A stretch of DNA of 64,000 nt from Mesorhizobium sp. (GTDB lineage Bacteria; Pseudomonadota; Alphaproteobacteria; Rhizobiales; Rhizobiaceae). Position 1 is the stretch's first letter, and every line of letters starts with the position of its first letter. The notes under the pieces were generated by a model. That model did no database searches. It saw only the letters and a list, made by a program, of their open reading frames with translations, and was not told the DNA's origin. Both the position numbers and the translations under genes were made by a program. Positions 49,148 to 58,391 of the stretch are shown piece after piece. The stretch lies in NCBI GenBank assembly GCA_004020315.1, contig SAQG01000002.1:186001-250000 (forward strand), given 5' to 3'.

Positions 49148-49470
49148 ATCCCCTGAACGGCGCCCTCTAAGCAGTCGACGAAGTTAGGAGAGAGAACCTC
49201 CTAGTGGTGAAAGCCTGAGGCTTGGTACCCGACGCGTAGCAGATCAGGCTGGAATGCGACCGTTCGATTCGCCCTTCAGAACAAGATATGAGCGCCATCT
49301 CCGGACACTCGCGAACACCGCCACAAGGTCCGACTCGACCGGGAGCGGAAGTTCAGGCGAACTTTGGAGCACTGTTATAGTTCGAGATGGCTTGGTTGAA
49401 TCTCCAACATCCTCCTGACCTGGACGAGAGCAACTACCAGCAGCGGGCGGATTGCCCGTTGAGCCCCAGC
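49148..49470. other. 323-bp gene-free stretch with several small hairpins
   Basis: No protein gene is supported. Short perfect inverted repeats are crowded in 49185-49364: TAGGAG/CTCCTA (49185-49203), AAGCC/GGCTT (49211-49223), GGTC/GACC (near 49327-49340) and AAGTTC/GAACTT (49349-49364). This suggests a structured RNA or the remnant of one, such as the 5' part of a group II intron; that reading is a guess. Confidence 0.4.
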
Positions 49471-50033
49471 TCAGAGCGTCTTGCTTATCATCAGGATCGG
49501 CACTGGAGCGCCGCCACGGTCGTCGAAGAATTTCTCGGCGGGGTGATAGCCGCAGGCTCGATACAGCGGCTCACCTGCCATGGTTGCTGCCAGTTCGACA
49601 CGAGCAAAGCCTTCGGTCATAGCTGCATTTTCACAAAGCGAAAGGATCAGACGACCGACACCGCGTCGGACAAGGGCCGGATGGGTATACATGGCTCTGA
49701 CACGCGCCGCGTCCTTGGCGGGGTCAAGCAACGCCGCGTTACGCCCGGGCGACTGATCCGCACCGTACATCGTCGTGCGCCGGCTCCAGCCTCCGCAACC
49801 TGCCAGGACGCATCGTGCTCCACGACGAAATAGGTGCCGTCATCGACAAGCTGCGTGTCCAGCCCGATGATTGAACGGCTGGATCGGATCTGGGCCTCGT
49901 CAAGAAAGGGCTTCTGGAGTTCGGCGATCGCCGCATCCATAAGCACGGTGATGGCCGCGAGATCCTCGCGTCGCGCGATCCGGTGCCGCAAGTCTCCGTT
50001 GGCCATGTCGAGGCGGCCCCGCCAACCGTTCAT
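49471..50033 (-). pseudogene. GNAT acetyltransferase, frameshifted
   Basis: The N-terminal part (from MNGWRGRLDMANGDLRHRIA, start 50033) is in one frame and runs through YFVVEHDASWQ. The rest (MYGADQSPGRNAALLDP, then RVRAMYTHPALVRRGVGRLI and LYRACGYHPAEKFFD) is in another. RRGVGRLI is the acetyl-CoA-binding loop. The break is at about 49795-49803, where GCGGWSRR can be read only after a frame change. The start overlaps the cyclase stop by ATGA. It could be a true pseudogene or a sequencing error. Confidence 0.82.
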
Positions 50034-51772
50034 TCTGGCAGCCCGGCCATGCGATAGCCCTCCACAAAATGCCGCCGCACGTTTTCATCGCGGAAAGGTT
50101 GCGAGGCGGACCAATGCCGGATTGTGAAATTCGGATTGCTCATCATGAACATCTGTGCCTCCCGGCGCGCCTCCTCAAGACGCCCGAGTTGTGCCAGGCT
50201 CGCCGCAAGGATGCGGCGCGATGTTGTGCGATAGGTTTCGGGCCTGCGAAGTGTCTGGACCGCGGCCTCGTAGTCGCGAAGTGCATATTGGGTCTGGCCC
50301 AACATCCAGTAATACCAACCTGGTGGGTGCGGATTGAGCCGGAGCGCCTTACGTACGTATTCGAGAGCATCGGCCGGTTGGCCCTTCAGCGTAATCAGAT
50401 CCGAGCGCATGGCCCATGCGTCTGCATAGTTGGGATCCAGTTTCACGGTAGCATCGAACTCAGCATCCGATTCCGCCCAGCGACGTTCATGTCCGAGGAT
50501 GATGCCCAATACCCAGTGGTTCCCGGCATCGTTAGGATCGAGCGTCACGGCCTGTTGTGCTTCCGCCAACGCTCTTGCCCGATTGGGATCCATCGGCTCG
50601 TCCCAGAACTCCCAGCCCAACCAAAGGTTCAGCGCCAACAAGCGGTGCGCCTCGGCATATTCCGGATCAAGTGCGATCGCCGCTTCCAGCAGGAAAATGG
50701 CCTCTTTCGCGGCGAGTGCCGTTTGCAAGCCCAATGCCCGCGCACGCACACAGAGGTCATAAGCCTCCAGGTTAGCAGGTCTGTTGCGCGCTGGTTGGGT
50801 CGTCAAACGGCCGGCTAGGGCCTCGACGATCTTGCCCGTCACCTCGTCCTGGACGGCGAAAATATCCTCCAAGCTGCGGTCGAACCGTTCGGCCCACAGG
50901 TGGTCCCCTCCGATTGAGTCGATCAATTGGGCGTTGATGCGAACTCGTCCCGCAGCCCGCCGGGCGCTACCCTCCAGGAGATAGCGCACACCGAGCTCGC
51001 GAGCGATGCGGCGCACGTCTACATGCCTACCTTTGTAAGCAAAGACAGAGTTGCTGGCGATGACAAACAATCCGCTGGTTCTCGATAGGTCCGTGATCAG
51101 GTCTTCGGTCAGGCCATCGACAAACGCCTCCTGTTCCGGGTCGTTGCTCATGTTTGTGAACGGAAGGACGGCGATGGAAGGCTTGGCGGGCAATGTCAGT
51201 GGGGCCTTCTCCGCCGGGCCATGATGCTCCGGAATGCTCGATGCATCGATGCGATAAACGGCCACCGGCTCGGCGATGTTCTTGATCGCTTGCGGGCCAA
51301 GTTCGTCGAAACTGAAATCGAGCTTGCGTTTAACCTGGTCGTAGACGCTGCCAGAGATGCAGATGTCTCCCGGCCCCGCTATTGCCTGAAGCCTCACGGC
51401 GACAATCACGCCATCACCGAAAAGGTCGCCGCCTTCGACAACGACATCACCCAGATTAATCCCGACGCGTAGGACAATGTGACGGTCGTCAGCGCGACCT
51501 TGGTTCGCGGCGATCATCCCCTTCTGGAATTCGACTGCGCAAGTCACGGCGTTCACCGCACTGGCGAACTCGACCAGAACGCCGTCACCCATCACCTTCA
51601 CGATACGGCCATGATGCTCGCGGACGAGTGGCTCCAGGATTCCCCTGCGCCGCTCCTTTAAAGTGGCCAGGGTGCCCTGCTCGTCCAGTTCCATTAGCCG
51701 ACTGTAGCCAACCACATCGGCAGCCACTATGGCTGCAAGACGGCGTTGGGCGCGTTCTTCGGCCATTTGCAT
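50030..51772 (-). CDS. Class III adenylate/guanylate cyclase-like protein with TolB-like and TPR domains
   Basis: A 580-residue protein. The cyclase domain is at about 8-175: metal-binding Asp19 (AADVVGYSRLM) and Asp63 (VMGDG) are present. The usual GVNVAARL segment reads GVIVAVRL (121-128), so the transition-state Asn is Ile123 while Arg127 is kept. A TolB/FlgO-like domain follows (about 195-345, SIAVLPFTNMSNDPEQEAF), then TPR-like repeats to the C-terminus. The layout is common in rhizobia. Catalytic activity is doubtful. It is coupled to the broken GNAT gene downstream. Confidence 0.88.
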   Translation of the reverse strand: MQMAEERAQRRLAAIVAADVVGYSRLMELDEQGTLATLKERRRGILEPLVREHHGRIVKVMGDGVLVEFASAVNAVTCAVEFQKGMIAANQGRADDRHIVLRVGINLGDVVVEGGDLFGDGVIVAVRLQAIAGPGDICISGSVYDQVKRKLDFSFDELGPQAIKNIAEPVAVYRIDASSIPEHHGPAEKAPLTLPAKPSIAVLPFTNMSNDPEQEAFVDGLTEDLITDLSRTSGLFVIASNSVFAYKGRHVDVRRIARELGVRYLLEGSARRAAGRVRINAQLIDSIGGDHLWAERFDRSLEDIFAVQDEVTGKIVEALAGRLTTQPARNRPANLEAYDLCVRARALGLQTALAAKEAIFLLEAAIALDPEYAEAHRLLALNLWLGWEFWDEPMDPNRARALAEAQQAVTLDPNDAGNHWVLGIILGHERRWAESDAEFDATVKLDPNYADAWAMRSDLITLKGQPADALEYVRKALRLNPHPPGWYYWMLGQTQYALRDYEAAVQTLRRPETYRTTSRRILAASLAQLGRLEEARREAQMFMMSNPNFTIRHWSASQPFRDENVRRHFVEGYRMAGLPE

Positions 51773-52024
51773 TTGCTTTCATAGAAAGCAGGGCATCAGA
51801 TTGTATTGACGCCCATTTCAAAAGTCTATCGGAACGGACTTCGAAACTGGTTTGCCAGCATCTAAATTGGGCGAGCCAATGGCCGATTTCCCACCCGATC
51901 TGGTCGTTCATCGGCCCCAATTAGAACGTCACAGGGTCATGGGCGCGAGTCGATTATGCGCAAACGAATTTCCGCAATGGTGAAATTCGTGCAGTCCACC
52001 GGTACCAAGTGTCAGACTTCCCTA

Positions 52025-53005
52025 CTAGAATACCCCGATTAGCAGTGCGGCCCCGGCAAGGAAGACAGAGGCGGAGACCCACAGGACCCAAAGTCCCCGC
52101 ACCCTGCAGTCCAGAACGGCCGCAGCGGGATTGGCGGGATCGTAGTGGATCCTCGACCTTGTCGCCCTGGAGGTAGCGCTGCGATTGACCCCTGACGAGG
52201 CTTGGCAGCGAGGCTGCCAGATTCGAGCCGAAAGCGACGCGGTCGGCGGCATAGCGCTGGCCGGCGACGCTATAGCTGTAGACGACGCGGGATTTGAAGA
52301 CCGTTCGCCAAGGCCGGTACCCCCACCCTCGAACCTGGCGCGGATCTGGAATCTCTGCAGGCCCGATGCGTCGATGCGTCCCGTGGTGACAGGCCATCTG
52401 GCCGCCTGTTCCGCGAGCGACTTCTGGGCAAAGCCCATGCGCAAGGTAAATAGCCCCATAACAAGCAGCAGGACCCCAACGCCGAGGTTCTGCGGCTTGG
52501 GCAAATGCGGCCCGATCGCCTCAAGGACGCCGCCGACGGAGAACACCAACACCATGGCGCCAATCACCAGCCCCGCCGAAAGCTGGATCATGAACTTGAG
52601 AGCGCCCTCGGGCATAGTGCGCTCGACCACGGCCTTGGCCGGATCGGACGGGTCGTAGAAAACGGTCACGGCGGCTCCCTTCGGAAACCGCGCAAGGGTT
52701 TCGGAAACGGCGAAGTTTCCGAGATTCTCCTGCACGCTATATCGCGAACTGCGGAACGTTTTCCCGCCGACCTTGTACTCGAAGGTAACCGCCGGGAAGC
52801 TTCTTGTCTCGGTTGAACCTCTGCGTTGCGAACCGGATCCCGAACTGGCCGCCTCGCGAGCCTCAACTCGTGACGAGACGACCTTGCCAGGGGTCGGGGA
52901 CCACCGGCTGACTGCCTTCACCTCTCGCCACTTCAACAGTGTGACAACGGTCAGCATGCCGGCGACCACGCAGGCAAACCCGATCAACAGAAACTTGAGT
53001 TCCAA
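52025..53005 (-). pseudogene. DUF3592 membrane protein with two compensating frameshifts
   Basis: Open as 326 codons, but the middle is read in the wrong frame. Residues 1-225 or so are normal: a membrane segment at the start, a first DUF3592 module (TFEYKVGGKTFRSSRYSV ... VFYDPSDPAKAVVE) and two more membrane segments. The second module should continue as VVYSYSVAGQRYAADRVAFG, which exists only in another frame (about 52160-52320), before RIHYDPANPAAAVLDC returns in the first frame. Indels are likely near the C-run at 52320-52324 and near 52150-52156. Function unknown. Confidence 0.75.
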
Positions 53006-53101
53006 ACTTGCCCCTCAGCAACGCACGCCCGCGCATGCATACCACGACGCGAAAATACCGCGTATGTTCAAAGACCGGCGAGATCACACGGCCTTTGATG
53101 T

Positions 53102-53132
53102 AAAAAAACCGGCGGAGCAATCCGCCGGTTTT
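53102..53132 (-). terminator. Intrinsic terminator of ilvC
   Basis: Read on the minus strand, AACCGGCGGA and TCCGCCGGTT (53107-53116 and 53121-53130) form a 10-bp stem with a 4-nt loop, followed by a run of T (the A-run 53102-53108 on the plus strand). It lies 26 bp after the ilvC stop. Confidence 0.92.
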
Positions 53133-53157
53133 CCTCGCCCATCGATAAAATCGTGAA

Positions 53158-54201
<1,044 letters not shown>

Positions 54202-54870
54202 TCAGAGACCTTGCGGCCCAGTTTTTGCTCCGTAAAGAGCGAGAAACTGCTGCGTTGCCCGGACGGCATCGCCGCCGATCACCGCATCAGTCAATTCCAG
54301 CCGATCGCCGAGCAGCAGGCGTATCTGCACGTCACGGGCGACCAGCCCGAAAAAGGTGCGGAACGCCGCTTCGGCATCCGAGAACTCGAGAAGCCCGGCC
54401 TGCCGGCCGGCCTCCAGCACCGGCTTCAAGCGCCGGGCCAGCGCGAAGCGGCCGTTCTCAAGCACGATGGCGCCAAGATCGTCCTTACCATCTTTGCGCC
54501 GGATTGGGCCGGCACGGCCGACCGCCACCCGGTTGAGCGCGATCGAGGTGTCGCTCGAAATCACCTTGAGCCAGTCCGAGGCGAAGCGTTCGAGGCTCGC
54601 CGTCAGCGAGGCAAGGTCGAGCCCCTTGCGGTCGACCGGCACCACCCGGACCTTGGATGCCTGCCATTGCACTGTTGCAGTCAAAAGCCCGTCGCGATCG
54701 CCGAACCATTTGTAGAGCGTTTCCTTGGAACAGCTCGCCCGCCGTGCCACGGCTGTCATGGTCAACTGATCGCCCTCCTCGACCAGCAGGCGAAGTGCGG
54801 CGTCGAGCACGGCTTTCTGCCGCTCCGTCAGCGCTTCGCCGGTGTCGATGTCGACGCTTGCCTGCAACAA
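54202..54870 (-). CDS. TetR/AcrR family transcriptional regulator
   Basis: Predicted 222 residues. The N-terminal helix-turn-helix is clear: LTERQKAVLDAALRLLVEEG, then TMTAVARRASCSKETLYKWF. The start is uncertain; TTG at 54870 or 54867, behind AGGAAAAGAG, is chosen because it lies inside the likely operator boundary at 54913. It is divergent from the DUF1772 gene and 24 bp upstream of ilvC on the same strand, so it may share a transcript with ilvC. Confidence 0.88.
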   Translation of the reverse strand: MLQASVDIDTGEALTERQKAVLDAALRLLVEEGDQLTMTAVARRASCSKETLYKWFGDRDGLLTATVQWQASKVRVVPVDRKGLDLASLTASLERFASDWLKVISSDTSIALNRVAVGRAGPIRRKDGKDDLGAIVLENGRFALARRLKPVLEAGRQAGLLEFSDAEAAFRTFFGLVARDVQIRLLLGDRLELTDAVIGGDAVRATQQFLALYGAKTGPQGL

Positions 54871-54912
54871 ACTCTTTTCCTGCTCGATGATGGCCGCAGC
54901 CAAGAGGACAGT

Positions 54913-54927
54913 ACCGTACGTTACGGT
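54913..54927. promoter_or_regulatory. Likely TetR operator
   Basis: ACCGTACGTTACGGT is a perfect inverted repeat (6-bp arms, 3-bp centre) between the divergent TetR and DUF1772 genes. This is the usual place and size of an autoregulatory TetR-family site. Confidence 0.75.
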
Positions 54928-55016
54928 TCGGCATGTTCTATGACGCATTGTCGGACCCGGTGCAAGCCCTATCTCGGTTTTTGACGCTACAGGAACGACG
55001 CATCGTGGAGAGAAAA

Positions 55017-55445
55017 ATGCTGGTCGGCCTGCTTGCATTGACTGTAACCGCGGTTTTCGCGGGCGCCGCCATCTACATCAGCGTTGCCGAGCAGCCGGCG
55101 CGGCTTCGCCTCGATGACCGTGCACTGCTGCAGGAATGGCAGCCCGCCTACAAGCGCGGCGCCGCCATGCAGGCGTCGATCGCCGTCGTCGCCTGTGTTC
55201 TTGGTGTCGTTGCCTGGTGGCAGACCGGCAGTCTCCCCTATCTGGTCGGCGCGGTGCTGATCATCCTGCCCTGGCCATGGACGCTGATCGCAATGATGCC
55301 GACAAACCGATCGCTGGAGGCGATGGATGCAGCCGCTACCAATCCGCAAGCCCGGACGTTGATCGTCAAATGGGGCAATCTGCACCTGGTCCGCGCCGCG
55401 CTTGGCGTGCTCGCGACCCTGGCATTCCTCTGGGGCGGTGTCTGA
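55017..55445 (+). CDS. DUF1772 (anthrone oxygenase-like) membrane protein
   Basis: A 142-residue membrane protein. Four hydrophobic segments are visible, starting with LVGLLALTVTAVFAGAAIYI at residue 2; VAEQPARL after the first segment is typical of DUF1772. The ATG at 55017 has GGAGAG upstream. An in-frame ATG at 54933 is next to the operator and would add 28 soluble residues. It is probably controlled by the divergent TetR protein; no substrate is known. Confidence 0.85.
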   Translation: MLVGLLALTVTAVFAGAAIYISVAEQPARLRLDDRALLQEWQPAYKRGAAMQASIAVVACVLGVVAWWQTGSLPYLVGAVLIILPWPWTLIAMMPTNRSLEAMDAAATNPQARTLIVKWGNLHLVRAALGVLATLAFLWGGV

Positions 55446-55481
55446 CGTCGCGGCAACCGATCTTCAGCGCCAAAGACCACA

Positions 55482-55940
55482 TCACGCCGGGGCGGCCGGA
55501 TGGCGCAGCCGCCCAAGCAGAGCCGCCAAGGTGTCGAGGTCATCATCTGAAAGCCTGGCGCCGACCAGCTCCGCTATCGATCGTCCGTAGACGGCCCACA
55601 TGCGGCGGCGCGTCTCGCGCCCCTTGTCGGTGATGCGGATCGTCTGTCCGCGACCGTCATCGGCAACCCTGAGCTTCTCGACCAGCCCGTCCGCTTCGAG
55701 CCGCGCCAGCAGCCGGGAGACGTTGTATTGCGCAAACAATGTGCGCTCGATCAGCTGGAATGGCCGCAAGCCGCCCTCGCCGGCTTCGGCAAGCTCATGC
55801 AGCACGTCGTACCAGGCAAGCGGCGGTAAGCTGCTGTCCTTCAACGCATCTTCAGCTCTTTCCACCAGCTGGCGAGAAACGCGCATCAGGCGCGCCCAAG
55901 CCTTGATGGCCGCGGGCGAAGGACTGGTTTTCTTCGTCAT
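55482..55940 (-). CDS. MarR family transcriptional regulator
   Basis: A 152-residue winged-helix regulator. The recognition region is FQLIERTLFAQYNVSRLLAR, followed by the wing (VEKLRVADDGRGQTIRITDKG), the usual MarR DxRxx-type stretch. The start at 55940 (MTKKTSPSPAAIKAW) is next to the operator region. It is divergent from the GST gene and probably represses it and itself. Confidence 0.92.
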   Translation of the reverse strand: MTKKTSPSPAAIKAWARLMRVSRQLVERAEDALKDSSLPPLAWYDVLHELAEAGEGGLRPFQLIERTLFAQYNVSRLLARLEADGLVEKLRVADDGRGQTIRITDKGRETRRRMWAVYGRSIAELVGARLSDDDLDTLAALLGRLRHPAAPA

Positions 55941-55959
55941 GATTGCAGCATAGGCAATA

Positions 55960-56020
55960 GATGCAATTGCATCAAGCTTGCCAGTGAATGCAAGAGCCTC
56001 TATATAGATGCAACTGCATT
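55960..56020. promoter_or_regulatory. Two likely MarR operator boxes
   Basis: GATGCAATTGCATC (55960-55973) is a perfect palindrome. GATGCAACTGCATT (56007-56020) is a near copy. They lie 47 bp apart centre to centre between the divergent MarR and GST genes, one close to each start. A TATATA stretch just before the second box may be part of the GST promoter. Confidence 0.8.
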
Positions 56021-56039
56021 GATATCGGAAGGCACTGCC

Positions 56040-56849
56040 ATGAAGCATGAAATCTGCAAGATCGCCGACATCCCGGAGACGGGCAGCCTGATGATCGACA
56101 AGCTCGTTCTCGTCAGCCACCACCTTTGTCCCTATGTGCAGCGCGCGGCGATCTCACTCGCCGAAAAGGACGTGCCGTTCGAACGCCTCACCGTCGATCT
56201 CGCCAACAAGCCGGCCTGGTTCAAGGCTATGTCGCCGCTCGGCAAGGTACCGCTGCTGCGGGTGCAGCAGAACGGCGAGGACACGGTGGTCTTCGAATCG
56301 GCGGTCATCCTCGAATTCCTTGAGGAAACGCTGGCCAGCCCACTCCATCCTGCCGACCCGCTGGCCCGCGCCCGGCATCGCGCCTGGATCGAGTTCGGTT
56401 CGGCCATCCTCAACGCGATCGGTCGCCTCTATTCCGCACCGACCGAGGCCGCCTTCATTGCCGAAAGCGAAGGTCTGTCGGCAATGTTCGATCGTCTCGA
56501 AACAGAATTGGCGGCTGGCCGAGCTGGGCCATGGTTCGCCGGCGAGCGCTTTTCACTGGTCGATGCTGTCTACGGACCAATCTTCCGCTATTTCGACGCC
56601 TTCGACCGGATCGGCGATTTCGGCATTCTGAACGGAAAGCCGGTAGTCGAGGCCTGGCGGAAGGGATTGCACGAACGCAAGTCGGTGAAGGGCGCTGTCA
56701 CCCCGGACTACCCACAGCGCCTTCATGCATTCCTGCAAGCGAAGGGTTCGCACCTTTCGAAACTTATCCGCCGCACCGAGGCGGCCACTGACGAACGGCA
56801 CCATGATCGAATCCGACAAAACGGCGTCAGCATCAGCGATAGCTTCTGA
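56040..56849 (+). CDS. Glutathione S-transferase family protein
   Basis: Predicted 269 residues. The thioredoxin-like N-terminal domain has a CPYVQRAA active-site segment (Cys-type GST), PLGKVPLL with the cis-proline, and VFESAVILEFLEE, which binds the glutathione glutamyl group. An all-helical C-terminal domain follows. The first 20 or so residues before MIDKLVLVSHHLCPY look like the start of a Rieske-type protein (HEICKIADIPETGS) and may be foreign. A start at that inner Met is possible. The C-terminal tail after LIRRTEAATDE is also unusual. Confidence 0.88.
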   Translation: MKHEICKIADIPETGSLMIDKLVLVSHHLCPYVQRAAISLAEKDVPFERLTVDLANKPAWFKAMSPLGKVPLLRVQQNGEDTVVFESAVILEFLEETLASPLHPADPLARARHRAWIEFGSAILNAIGRLYSAPTEAAFIAESEGLSAMFDRLETELAAGRAGPWFAGERFSLVDAVYGPIFRYFDAFDRIGDFGILNGKPVVEAWRKGLHERKSVKGAVTPDYPQRLHAFLQAKGSHLSKLIRRTEAATDERHHDRIRQNGVSISDSF

Positions 56850-56900
56850 AAGACCCGGACGTGCTACCGCCGTGGTGCTGCCACTCCTGGCGTCGATGGG

Positions 56901-57311
56901 TTAGGTCTCAGTAGCGTCAAAAGCGGCGCGCGCGGCGCGCACGGCGTCATGATTGAGCTCAGCCCATTGGAGCAACTGGTACAGGGGTCCGAACATCGAG
57001 CGTCCGAGATCGGTCAGACTGTATTCGACGCTCGGCGGCTTGGTCGGGAACACCTCGCGGTGGACATAGCCGTCGCGCTGCAAATCGTGCAGCGTCTGGG
57101 TGAGCATGCGCTGTGAAATGTCGGGCACCAGTCGCCGCAACTCGCCGAACCGGTACGGCTTTTCGGCCAGCGCCATAATCAGCAGCGAACTCCATTTGTT
57201 GCTGATGCCCTGGATCACGTCGCGAACCGGGCAGTCCGCGATATTTCCCCCGCCGCTGCCCGCTTTGTAAATCTCGAGCTTCGATCTCAGACTGACGATC
57301 TTGCTGTCCAT
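56901..57311 (-). CDS. HxlR family transcriptional regulator
   Basis: A 136-residue winged-helix regulator. Family features: [20 protein letters not shown], with the near-N-terminal Cys used for redox or electrophile sensing in relatives; [20 protein letters not shown]; and [12 protein letters not shown]. The start at 57311 ([11 protein letters not shown]) is chosen over one 33 bp upstream. It is divergent from a QorB-like gene, the same pairing as ytfH (qorR) and ytfG (qorB) of E. coli. Confidence 0.92.
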   Translation of the reverse strand: MDSKIVSLRSKLEIYKAGSGGGNIADCPVRDVIQGISNKWSSLLIMALAEKPYRFGELRRLVPDISQRMLTQTLHDLQRDGYVHREVFPTKPPSVEYSLTDLGRSMFGPLYQLLQWAELNHDAVRAARAAFDATET

Positions 57312-57389
57312 CGCTGGTTCCCTACGCCTGCCTACCTCCCGCAAAACTGCCTTCTTTACGGGAGTTGGTCAATTCCTATTTTAGTGCTG

Positions 57390-57404
57390 GTCTCTTTTTG
57401 AGAC
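57390..57404. promoter_or_regulatory. Possible HxlR operator
   Basis: GTCTC-TTTTT-GAGAC is a perfect inverted repeat about 45 bp before the QorB start, in the gap between the divergent genes. It could also be a simple stem-loop in the leader. Confidence 0.45.
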
Positions 57405-57447
57405 TGATATAAGCACCCGCCGCTCCGGCACAACGACAGGACCTCCC

Positions 57448-58338
57448 ATGACCGAAACCCTTCTCGTCACCGGCGCCTCTGGCCAGCTCGGCCGCGGCGT
57501 CATCCATCATCTGCTGGACACGCTCAAGGTTCCGCCCGCACGCATCGTCGCCGCCACCCGCAATCCGGAGAACCTCGCCGAGCTGGCGGCGCGCGGCGTC
57601 ATCATCAGGCAAGCCGATTTCAATGACACGGCGTCGCTTGTCGAAGCATTCAAGGGCGCTGACAGGGTCCTGATCATCTCAACCGGCGAGATCGACCTTG
57701 GGGGCAAGCGCCTCAAGCAGCATGAGAATGCAGTCGCAGCTGCCAAGAAGGCCGGTGTTTCGCATCTGCTCTACACCTCGATGCCCAATCCTGAGCCGGG
57801 ATCGCCGGTGCTGTTTGCGGGCGATCACTACGGTACCGAGCAGGCGATCAAGGCCAGCGGCATCCCCTACACGATCTTCCGCAACGGCTGGTATCAGGAG
57901 AACCTGTTCATGTCGCTGCCGCACGCCATTGCCTCGGGGCAGTGGTACACATCGGCGGCCGACGGCCGCATCGCCCATGGCGCTCGCGACGACATGGCCG
58001 CGGCTATCGCCGCCGGTCTTGCCTCAGGCGCTGCCGAAAGCACGACGCACACGCTGACGGGTCCGCAGGCCCATACAGTCGCCGAGATCGCAGCGCTGGT
58101 GACCGACGTCACCGGCAAGCCCATCGAGGTCGTCCAGCTTTCGGACGAGGCCTTGACCGAGGGTCTGAAGGCGGCCGGCGTTCCCGAAGGGTTCGCTCCC
58201 GTTGTCGTTTCCTTCGACACCAACACGCGCTCCGGCCGCATTGCGATGGTGACCGACGCGATCGAGACGCTTTCAGGCAGAAAGCCGCAATCGTTGAGGC
58301 AATTTCTTGAAGCGAACAAGGCAGCGCTAGCCGGCTGA
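57448..58338 (+). CDS. qorB: NAD(P)H:quinone oxidoreductase, QorB/NmrA-type SDR
   Basis: A 296-residue atypical short-chain dehydrogenase. The N-terminal LLVTGASGQLGRGVIHHLL is the nucleotide-binding GxxGxxG motif. YTSMPNPEPGSPV and YTIFRNGWYQENLF match QorB/YtfG-type proteins. An acyl-carrier-free NmrA-like C-terminal part follows (MTETLLV to AALAG complete). It is divergent from the HxlR regulator and ends at an intrinsic terminator. It probably reduces quinones or other electrophiles; the true substrate is unknown. Confidence 0.9.
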   Translation: MTETLLVTGASGQLGRGVIHHLLDTLKVPPARIVAATRNPENLAELAARGVIIRQADFNDTASLVEAFKGADRVLIISTGEIDLGGKRLKQHENAVAAAKKAGVSHLLYTSMPNPEPGSPVLFAGDHYGTEQAIKASGIPYTIFRNGWYQENLFMSLPHAIASGQWYTSAADGRIAHGARDDMAAAIAAGLASGAAESTTHTLTGPQAHTVAEIAALVTDVTGKPIEVVQLSDEALTEGLKAAGVPEGFAPVVVSFDTNTRSGRIAMVTDAIETLSGRKPQSLRQFLEANKAALAG

Positions 58339-58360
58339 AGGCCGCGGCGATTCTGACAAG

Positions 58361-58391
58361 GGCCGTGCCTTTCGACGGGCACGGCCTTTTT
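58361..58391 (+). terminator. Intrinsic terminator of the QorB gene
   Basis: GGCCGTGCC (58361-58369) pairs with the later GGCACGGCC (58378-58386), followed by TTTTT. It lies 23 bp after the stop. The T-run reaches the converging kup stop codon. Confidence 0.9.

Noticed and set aside
57390..57404. GTCTC-TTTTT-GAGAC considered as a terminator
   Set aside because: The stem is only 5 bp, T residues are in the loop and not after the stem, and it lies upstream of both divergent genes.
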